From NCBI GenBank assembly GCA_945874115.1, contig CAMCFD010000013.1, positions 1 to 23,737 on the forward strand: a stretch of 23,737 bases of DNA, in the 5' to 3' direction. The position numbers and the translations under genes were made by a program. This document shows, piece by piece, positions 1-5,486 of the stretch. The notes under the pieces are model-generated. The model searched no databases. It was not told where the DNA came from and was given only the letters and a program-made list of their open reading frames with translations. Position 1 is the stretch's first letter, and every line of letters begins with the position of its first letter. The DNA is from Rickettsia typhi (GTDB taxonomy: Bacteria; Pseudomonadota; Alphaproteobacteria; Rickettsiales; UBA1997).

Positions 1-792
1 AAAGTTGACGACGAGGCAATTTTGCACATCATCAGATGCTACACTTTTGAAGCCGGAGTGCGTAATTTAAACCGCGAAATCGATAAATTGGCGCGAAAAA
101 TTACCAAAGAAATTATGACCACGAAAGTCAAAAAAGTTCATGTCACCAAAAGCAATGTCGTCGATTATTTGGGTGTCGAAAAATTCCGCTATGGAATCGC
201 CAAAGAAGACAACATGGTTGGTGTTGCGACCGGTTTAGCATATACAGAATATGGTGGCGATTTGCTTGATATTGAGGCGCTAAAATTTGATGGCGGCGGC
301 AAAGTTCAAATCACCGGAAAACTCGGTGATGTTATGAAAGAGTCAGCTCAGGCGGCTCTAAGCTACATCAGGTCAATTTCGGATGAATTAAAAATTGATC
401 CCAAGAAATTCCATAAATATGATTTTCATATTCATGTTCCTGAAGGCGCCACGCCAAAAGACGGGCCGTCTGCGGGCGTTGCGCTTTGTGTCACTTTGGC
501 TTCCGTTCTTACCAACAAGGCGATTCGAAAAGATATCGCCATGACGGGAGAAATCACTCTATCGGGTCGAGTCCTTGAAATTGGCGGCTTAAAAGAGAAA
601 TTATTGGCAGCACTTCGAGGAAAAATCAAGAAAGTTTTGATTCCAAAGCAAAATGAAAAAGACCTGTCAGAAATGCCAAAAGAAGTTCTTGATCAGATTG
701 AAATTAAAGCGATTTCAAATGTAAAAGAGGCTTTGAAAGAATGTTTAATTGACTCTAAAGAATCTTCGACAAAAAAGAAGCTTAGAAAATAG
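1..792 (+). CDS. lon: Lon ATP-dependent protease, C-terminal part (5' end outside window)
   Basis: Lon is a cytosolic homohexameric AAA+ serine protease that degrades misfolded and regulatory proteins. The reading frame is open from base 1, so the start lies upstream; 263 residues are visible, about the last third of a protein usually near 780-800 residues. In fragment numbering, residues 1-50 are the end of the AAA+ lid, with the sensor-2-like GVRNLNREI. The rest is the proteolytic domain: the catalytic serine motif PKDGPSAG (Ser157) and the dyad lysine in GGLKEKLLAA (Lys200), 43 residues apart as in E. coli Lon. GEITLSG and KKVLIPKQN are also family hallmarks. The C-terminus is a short Lys/Ser-rich tail. 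The gap downstream contains a palindromic repeat instead of the hup gene often found after lon. The identification is very secure. Confidence 0.97.
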   Translation, partial: KVDDEAILHIIRCYTFEAGVRNLNREIDKLARKITKEIMTTKVKKVHVTKSNVVDYLGVEKFRYGIAKEDNMVGVATGLAYTEYGGDLLDIEALKFDGGGKVQITGKLGDVMKESAQAALSYIRSISDELKIDPKKFHKYDFHIHVPEGATPKDGPSAGVALCVTLASVLTNKAIRKDIAMTGEITLSGRVLEIGGLKEKLLAALRGKIKKVLIPKQNEKDLSEMPKEVLDQIEIKAISNVKEALKECLIDSKESSTKKKLRK

Positions 793-1036
793 AGTCTTGA
801 AAAATCAATTAATGTCTATATAATAACGTTTCCCATTAATTGTTAACTATTTATGTTTCATAATTTTGACCTAAAATCCCAAAATTATTTTGCCTAAAAG
901 GCCAATTATTATTGGAAAACAGCATAATGTCTTCGGCGCGATTGAAAGCGGGGTTTTTTATGATAAATATCAGTTGAAAACCCATGTCAAAAAAGGCTTA
1001 GCGCATTTTATTTTAATTTTTTAACCAGATTTCACA
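793..1036. other. lon-yidC intergenic region
   Basis: This 244-bp AT-rich gap holds palindromic element copy 1 (821-928). A separate hairpin follows at 951-983: outer stem GGGTTTT/AAAACCC, inner stem TGATA/TATCA around a 2-nt loop. T-rich sequence then runs up to the yidC start. A 44-codon frame starting with TTG (890-1024) is open across it but has no recognisable motif and is probably not a gene. I could not find a convincing sigma70 promoter for yidC. Confidence 0.6.
821..928. repeat. Palindromic intergenic element, copy 1 (long form)
   Basis: The left arm (820-842; core CGTTTCCCATTAATTG) is an imperfect inverted match of the right arm (902-928; CCAATTATTATTGGAAAAC). The right half, 881-928, is nearly colinear with copy 3 at 22119-22166: 22 identical bases at 881-902, ending in TTTTGCCTAAAAGGC, then about 17 matches in the remaining 26. 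GCCTAAAAGGC is itself a small palindrome inside the element. It lies between the lon stop and yidC. Confidence 0.6.
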
Positions 1037-2806
1037 ATGCAAGATAACAAAAATATACTTTTGGCGACCATGCTTTCTATGGTCATTTTACTTAGCTGGA
1101 CTTGGCTTTATGAAAAGCCGCGCCTTGAGAAAAAAGAAGCGCAAAGAAAAGTTTTGTTGCAAAAGCAAGCTGCGCAAAAGTCTGCAAATAATATCGCCAC
1201 TAATTCGACAAATAATTTAGCAAAAGAACAGGCGAATTTCAAAGACGTGAAATCTCCGGCGCCACAAGGCGCGGTCGTTACTCTAAAAAATCGCCAACAA
1301 ATTTTGAATGAAAATAAAAATTTGCGCATCGCAATTCAAAGTGACGAATTGCACGGCTCAATCTTTCTTGAAGGTGCGCGTTTCGATGATTTAACGCTTG
1401 CGAAATATTTCAAAGAAAATGACAAAAAAGAAGAAGTTGTTTTGTTTGCGCCAAGTCAAAGCAAAGAAAGATATTTCGCCGATTTCGGTTGGATTTCATC
1501 TGACTCAACTCTAGATTTACCTACTCCTGAAACGGTTTGGAAGGCAAGCTCGCAAAAATTGACGCCGCAAAATCCGGTCAATTTAACTTGGAAAAATAAG
1601 CAAAATATTGAATTTATTATCGAAGTTTCGATGGATGAAAATTTTATGTTTTTCATCACGCAAAAAGTTAAAAACAAATCTGGTCGCGACATAAATATTT
1701 CTAACTATGGACGCATCAATCGCGCTATACAAAATTTAGGTAAGCCAAATTATATTTTGCATGAAGGATTTTTAGGTGTTTTCAACGACATTTTGCAAGA
1801 ATATACTTATAAAGATTCGGTTGAAGATGGTGATCAAAAATTTGATTCAAGTGGTTCGACCTGGCTTGGAATCACTGATAAATATTGGCTTAGCGCTTTA
1901 ATTGCTGATAAAAATTTTGATTATAAATCAGAGTTTTCTTATAAATCAAGCAACCAAACTAATGTTTTTAATTCAGAATTTGTCAGTCAAGAATTTAAAA
2001 TCGACAAAAATTCTGAAATTATTTTTGAACATAAATTATTCGCCGGAGCCAAGAAAGTCAAGGTTCTTGACCAATATTCAAAAGAATATAATATTAAGCT
2101 TTTTGATCGCGCCATCGATTTTGGTTGGTTTTATTTTTTAACAAAACCATTTTTCTTCGCGATTGATTTTCTATATAAATTCTTGGGAAATTTCGGTTTG
2201 GCAATTTTGGCGATGACGGTTTTGATCAAGGCTGCGCTGTTTCCGATGGCAAATAAATCTTATAAAGCGATTGCGAAAATGAAGAAATTTCAGCCGAAAA
2301 TTATGGAAATTCGCGAAAAATTTAAAGATGACAGAATTGCGATGAATCGCGAAATGATGGAAATGTATAAGCGCGAGAAGGTTAATCCGGCTTCGGGCTG
2401 TCTTCCGATTTTGTTGCAAATTCCGATTTTCTTCGCGCTTTATAAAGTGATTTTTGTGACGCTAGACATGCGCCACGCGCCATTCTATGGCTGGATTAAA
2501 GATTTGTCGGTTCCTGATCCAACCTCAATTTTTAACCTTTTCGGATTATTGCCATTTGAAGTTGGTGGAATTCTTATGATTGGAATTTGGCCGATTTTAA
2601 TGGGAATCACGATGGTATTGCAACAAAAATTAAGCCCGCCAGTGGCTGATCCGACGCAAGCCAAGATCATGAAATATATGCCATATGTTCTGACATTCGT
2701 GCTTGCGTCATTTCCGTCTGGCCTTGTTATTTATTGGACTTGGAGCAATCTTCTGTCGATTTTGCAGCAATATTATATTACACGAATCGTCAACAAAGAA
2801 AAGTAA
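1037..2806 (+). CDS. yidC: YidC membrane protein insertase
   Basis: YidC inserts and folds inner-membrane proteins, alone or with SecYEG. The 589 residues match the Gram-negative long form. Residues 7-24 are the N-terminal membrane anchor, followed by a Lys/Gln-rich linker and a large periplasmic domain to about residue 355. The conserved insertase core runs from FGWFYFLTKP (about 362) to the end and contains five hydrophobic segments. Lys398 in VLIKAALFP takes the place of the groove arginine of E. coli YidC; lysine is usual in alphaproteobacteria. ANKSYKAIAKMKKFQPKI is the cytoplasmic hairpin region, and GCLPILLQIPIFFALYKV plus FPSGLVIYWTWSN are family signatures. The start is the ATG after a stretch with no Shine-Dalgarno motif. 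Its usual neighbours rpmH, rnpA and yidD are absent. The stop codon is the first triplet of palindrome copy 2. Confidence 0.97.
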   Translation: MQDNKNILLATMLSMVILLSWTWLYEKPRLEKKEAQRKVLLQKQAAQKSANNIATNSTNNLAKEQANFKDVKSPAPQGAVVTLKNRQQILNENKNLRIAIQSDELHGSIFLEGARFDDLTLAKYFKENDKKEEVVLFAPSQSKERYFADFGWISSDSTLDLPTPETVWKASSQKLTPQNPVNLTWKNKQNIEFIIEVSMDENFMFFITQKVKNKSGRDINISNYGRINRAIQNLGKPNYILHEGFLGVFNDILQEYTYKDSVEDGDQKFDSSGSTWLGITDKYWLSALIADKNFDYKSEFSYKSSNQTNVFNSEFVSQEFKIDKNSEIIFEHKLFAGAKKVKVLDQYSKEYNIKLFDRAIDFGWFYFLTKPFFFAIDFLYKFLGNFGLAILAMTVLIKAALFPMANKSYKAIAKMKKFQPKIMEIREKFKDDRIAMNREMMEMYKREKVNPASGCLPILLQIPIFFALYKVIFVTLDMRHAPFYGWIKDLSVPDPTSIFNLFGLLPFEVGGILMIGIWPILMGITMVLQQKLSPPVADPTQAKIMKYMPYVLTFVLASFPSGLVIYWTWSNLLSILQQYYITRIVNKEK

Positions 2807-2844
2807 TACTATCTCCCGCTAATAATTGGCGAGAAATGGTATTA
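2804..2844. repeat. Palindromic intergenic element, copy 2 (41-bp hairpin)
   Basis: A 41-bp palindrome has 20-bp arms around one central A. The left arm TAATACTATCTCCCGCTAAT is complementary to ATTGGCGAGAAATGGTATTA at 16 of 20 positions. In a rightward RNA two of the four mismatches become G-U pairs. It begins with the yidC stop codon and ends 4 bp before tRNA-Ser. Bases 2818-2844 match the right arm of copy 3 at 23 of 27 positions. It could end the yidC message or help release the tRNA, but there is no U-tract. Confidence 0.7.
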
Positions 2845-2848
2845 AACC

Positions 2849-2939
2849 GGAAGGATGGCCGAGTGGCTGAAGGCGCCCGCTTGGAAAGCGTGTATGGGGG
2901 GCAACCTCATCAAGGGTTCGAATCCCTTTCCTTCCGCCA
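2849..2939 (+). tRNA. tRNA-Ser (anticodon GGA)
   Basis: All arms of a class II tRNA are present. The acceptor stem is GGAAGGA/TCCTTCC with discriminator G and an encoded CCA. The D arm is GCC/GGC, and the anticodon loop TTGGAAA gives GGA, which reads UCC and UCU. The long variable arm pairs ATGGGG with CCTCAT, and the T arm is AAGGG-TTCGAAT-CCCTT. The anticodon stem CCCGC/GCGTG has one C-U mismatch. No separate promoter is evident, so read-through from yidC past the palindrome is likely. Its 3' end is repeated nearby at 2961-2982 and 3053-3071. Confidence 0.97.
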
Positions 2940-2982
2940 ATTATTTTTGTGCGAGATTTTAGGAAAGGGATTTGAACCCTTG
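2911..2982. repeat. Inverted copy of the tRNA-Ser T arm and acceptor end
   Basis: Bases 2961-2982 (AGGAAAGGGATTTGAACCCT and two more) are the reverse complement of the tRNA-Ser T arm plus acceptor strand at 2911-2932, with one mismatch over 22 bp; 12 bp (2921-2932 with 2961-2972) are perfect. In RNA this stem would compete with the tRNA fold. It resembles the 3' end of a second, inverted tRNA-Ser, but nothing beyond the T arm is recognisable. Confidence 0.8.
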
Positions 2983-3100
2983 AAAACAAATTCAGTTCGG
3001 TAAATTACGAAGAGCAAAGCGATGAGTGATTTACAAACGAGCAACGCGAGTTAATCCCTTTCCTTGTCGCCAATTGTTTTGTGCGAGATTTTAGGAAGGG
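2921..3100 (+). repeat. Direct repeat of tRNA-Ser 3' end plus flank
   Basis: Bases 2921-2969 (last 19 bases of tRNA-Ser plus 30 bp downstream) recur at 3053-3100 in the same orientation. Both begin AATCCCTTTCCTT and share GTGCGAGATTTTAGG. They differ by a small change at the acceptor end (CC versus GTC), one substitution and two 1-bp length differences. The starts are 132 bp apart. The second copy lacks the 5' half of the tRNA, so it is a fragment, not a gene. Confidence 0.8.
3000..3035. repeat. Short inverted repeat downstream of tRNA-Ser
   Basis: GTAAATTAC (3000-3008) and GTGATTTAC (3027-3035) form an imperfect 9-bp stem around a loop containing AGAGCAAAGCGATGA. The sequence GAGTGATT from this element occurs inverted as AATCACTC near 3133. 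The whole 2940-3164 stretch is therefore a mosaic of short inverted copies. No gene is visible in it. Confidence 0.5.
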
Positions 3101-3164
3101 CTAGGGTGATGCGAATTTAATTACTCGCAAAATCACTCGTTAAAAATTGTAAAACCACTTTGCC

Positions 3165-3971
3165 ATGAAAATAATTTTTCTTCTAAATTACGACATTCAT
3201 TCTCTTAAATCGTTAAATTTATTGCTTGAAACGGCCAAAAATCACGAAATAAAAATAATTTTATCGAAAAAAGTTGGCAAACCAGCACAAAAAATAAGCG
3301 GCGAATTAGCGCTTCTTAAAAAATTCGAACAAGAAAATCTTGATGAAATATCAAAAAATCTCGAAAATTCGCAAGACAAAAAAAGCTCAAAATTTTTGAC
3401 TTTTAACCAAATCGCGAAAATTCTCAATTGCAAAATCGAATATTTTGACGACATAAACTCGCCGAATTCAGTCGATGAAATCACTAAATTCGGGCCAAAT
3501 TTGATAATTTCAATTCGCTTCGGACAAATTCTTAAAAACCCGATAATTTCAATTCCTAATTTGGGCGTGATAAATTTGCATTCAGGAATCTTACCAAATT
3601 ATCGCGGAGTTTTGGCGAGTTTTTGGTCAATTTTAAATCACGAAAACGAAATCGGGACAACGCTTCATTATATTGACGACGACAAAATTGATAAGGGTAA
3701 AATAATCGCAATTTCGCGACAAAAAATCTTGAATAATCATTCATTAGTTTATAATATTTTTTCACTTTATGATCAGGGTTGCGAAGAAATAAAAAAATTT
3801 CTTGCTAAAATTTCCGATAACAAAAATACTGTCAAAACCGTTGAGGTCAGAAATGAAGGAAAATATTTTACTTTCCCAAAAGATGAAGAAATTGCCAAAT
3901 TTCTTAAAATTATGAATTTGGTTGATGAAAAAGATGTCATTGAAATTTATAAAAATTTCACTAAAATGTAG
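3165..3971 (+). CDS. Formyltransferase-family protein
   Basis: This 268-residue protein belongs to the formyltransferase superfamily (Fmt, PurN, sugar N-formyltransferases), which moves a formyl group from 10-formyl-tetrahydrofolate to an amine. The active-site pattern is intact: Asn137 and His139 in INLHSGILPNYRG, and Asp176 in DKIDKGKII. The spacing matches the PurN/Fmt triad. Residues 1-100 carry a Lys/Glu-rich insertion (about 40-85) that does not look like PurN or Fmt, and the C-terminal Fmt domain is absent. The acceptor is therefore unknown; an amino sugar of a surface polysaccharide or a small metabolite are both possible. The ATG start has no Shine-Dalgarno. It stands alone between the tRNA-Ser repeat zone and lysR. 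A perfect 7-bp hairpin spans its stop codon. Confidence 0.75.
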   Translation: MKIIFLLNYDIHSLKSLNLLLETAKNHEIKIILSKKVGKPAQKISGELALLKKFEQENLDEISKNLENSQDKKSSKFLTFNQIAKILNCKIEYFDDINSPNSVDEITKFGPNLIISIRFGQILKNPIISIPNLGVINLHSGILPNYRGVLASFWSILNHENEIGTTLHYIDDDKIDKGKIIAISRQKILNNHSLVYNIFSLYDQGCEEIKKFLAKISDNKNTVKTVEVRNEGKYFTFPKDEEIAKFLKIMNLVDEKDVIEIYKNFTKM

Positions 3972-3983
3972 CAAAATGCTACA
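3967..3983. repeat. Perfect hairpin spanning the formyltransferase stop codon
   Basis: TGTAGCA-AAA-TGCTACA forms a perfect 7-bp stem with a 3-nt loop, and the TAG stop codon lies in the left arm. No U-tract follows, so it is not a standard intrinsic terminator; it could stabilise the 3' end of the message. Confidence 0.5.
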
Positions 3984-4050
3984 GCAATAGGCGATCCTTA
4001 TCAAGAAAGTCCAATCCAAAAACTTATTTATTGAAGAATAAATTGATTAT

Positions 4051-4091
4051 ATTAATATTTCTTACAAAAGCATTAATATTTTCAATATAAC
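4051..4091 (+). promoter_or_regulatory. Putative lysR promoter/operator region
   Basis: ATTAATATTT occurs twice, at 4051-4060 and 4072-4081, exactly 21 bp apart, about two helical turns, as expected for a dimeric regulator binding one DNA face. A possible promoter overlaps the second copy: TTACAA (4062-4067), 18-bp spacer, TATAAC (4086-4091). That would place the start of transcription at or next to the lysR ATG. In such AT-rich DNA this is suggestive only. Confidence 0.3.
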
Positions 4092-4097
4092 TTAATT

Positions 4098-5021
4098 ATG
4101 AATTTGAAAAAATCAGACAGTTTCTTTTATAAAAGCAATAGGCTGCAACAATTGAGGGGTTTTTATTATACTGTTCGCTTCAACAGTATTTCAAAAGCGG
4201 CGAAAGAAATAAATCTGACGCAATCGACCGTAACGCTACAAATTCAGTCTCTTGAAAGAGATTTGGGTGTTAAATTGCTCAATCGCGGCAATAAAAATTC
4301 ATTTTTAACCAAGGACGGCGAAGAATTCTATAAAATGGCTTGTCCTTTGATTCAAGAGTTCGAATCAATCGCCGACAGATTCCAATCAAAAAAAGAGCAA
4401 GAAAAGAAAAATCATATCAAATTGGCGATTCATCACATTGCAATTTCTTATTTAATGCCAAAAATTATTGCCGAATTTCGCAAATTTTATCCAAAAATAA
4501 AAATAAGTTTGCAAAATATTTCTCCAAATGAAGCAATTTCAAGACTTAAAAATGAAGAGATAGATTTGGCATTTTATCCAAATTTGGCGCAAAATCCTGA
4601 AGTAGAATTGCGCGAAATTGTGTCTTATAATCCAATTTTAGTGATGAATAAAAATCATCCTCTTAAAAATCATGAAATAAAAAGTTTGCAAGATTTAAAG
4701 AAGTTTGATTTAATCAGAATTGATCAAAATTTGATTACTTTACCGCTATTTGAAGAAGTATTTAAAACCTACGAGCTCAAGAGTAGTGTCGATTTTGAAA
4801 ATGGCAATTGGGAAATGTTAAAAAGCCTCATTAAACAAAATAATTTCGTCGCAATTCTTTCGACAATCTGCGTGAATAGCGACGAAGATTTAGTGTCAAT
4901 TGACCTTTGCGATTTTTTCCCGAAAATGTGCTATCAAATTGCGACAAAAAATAAAATAATAAAAAGTGAAATAATTGAAAAACTTATTGAAATAATAAAA
5001 GATTGTGTTTTAATTAAGTAA
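4098..5021 (+). CDS. LysR-family transcriptional regulator
   Basis: This 307-residue cytosolic DNA-binding regulator has the standard LysR length. Residues 16-75 are the winged helix-turn-helix: RLQQLRGFYYTVRFNSISKA, then AAKEINLTQSTVTLQIQSLE and the wing DLGVKLLNR. A coiled-coil linker follows (about 75-103). The effector-binding domain, a periplasmic-binding-protein-like fold, covers about 104-300, with KIKISLQNISPNEAISRL and EEIDLAFY typical of the first lobe. The inducer cannot be read from sequence. LysR genes often control neighbours; the two genes downstream follow at 22 bp and 2 bp, so co-transcription is likely. Reduced Rickettsia genomes generally lack LysR regulators, so the gene points to a less reduced relative. 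Confidence 0.9.
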   Translation: MNLKKSDSFFYKSNRLQQLRGFYYTVRFNSISKAAKEINLTQSTVTLQIQSLERDLGVKLLNRGNKNSFLTKDGEEFYKMACPLIQEFESIADRFQSKKEQEKKNHIKLAIHHIAISYLMPKIIAEFRKFYPKIKISLQNISPNEAISRLKNEEIDLAFYPNLAQNPEVELREIVSYNPILVMNKNHPLKNHEIKSLQDLKKFDLIRIDQNLITLPLFEEVFKTYELKSSVDFENGNWEMLKSLIKQNNFVAILSTICVNSDEDLVSIDLCDFFPKMCYQIATKNKIIKSEIIEKLIEIIKDCVLIK

Positions 5022-5043
5022 GACCACTAAAAACTTAAGAAAA

Positions 5044-5484
5044 ATGATGAATGACGCGCAATCCTTCCTAGATGTTTTTGCAAGAATTGAAAATGTCTCA
5101 AAAAACCTTTATTACCTTTCAATCGAGCTTGCAACAGGCAATTCGCAAGACTATAAAATTCTAAAATTAGCAATGAAAGATTTGCAAACAGCTGAGATTT
5201 TGCTTGCGTGTGATGTTGATAAATCAGTAAAAAATCAGTCGCAAAATTTTGATGAAAAGATAATCGAAAATTTTATCAAATCAGCAAATTTAATCGCAAA
5301 ACTAAATCGCGAAGATGAAATTATTGGAAATTTTTTGCGTAAAATTGACTCGGAATTTGATTTTCTTATCAAATTTACGCAAAATTATCAGCGCAATGGA
5401 GCTAATGAAAATATTGACCAAAACCAAAAATTGTCACAAGATTTAAGAAGTAAAATTGTTATAATCACCGCAAAATTAATGTAA
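5044..5484 (+). CDS. Hypothetical small helical protein
   Basis: A 146-residue protein with no family I recognise. The sequence looks almost entirely alpha-helical, with no signal peptide, membrane segment or metal-binding motif. Hydrophobic residues recur in heptad-like spacing (SKNLYYLSIELATG, DYKILKLAMKDLQTAEILLA), so a helical bundle or adaptor is plausible. The C-terminal third is rich in Asn and Gln. ATG at 5044 is chosen as the first start; the adjacent ATG at 5047 is equally possible. AAGAAA just upstream is a weak ribosome-binding candidate. Its stop lies 2 bp before the aminotransferase start, which suggests translational coupling and a shared task, but no function can be assigned. 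Confidence 0.7.
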   Translation: MMNDAQSFLDVFARIENVSKNLYYLSIELATGNSQDYKILKLAMKDLQTAEILLACDVDKSVKNQSQNFDEKIIENFIKSANLIAKLNREDEIIGNFLRKIDSEFDFLIKFTQNYQRNGANENIDQNQKLSQDLRSKIVIITAKLM

Positions 5485-5486
5485 AT

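Noticed and set aside
2734..3003. 89-codon plus-strand frame across tRNA-Ser
   Set aside because: It runs out of frame with the yidC end and translates the tRNA; it is not a gene.
3053..3100. Possible second tRNA-Ser or phage attachment site
   Set aside because: The 5' half of a tRNA is missing, and no integrase or phage gene is present within the 132-bp interval or nearby, so only a repeat is claimed.
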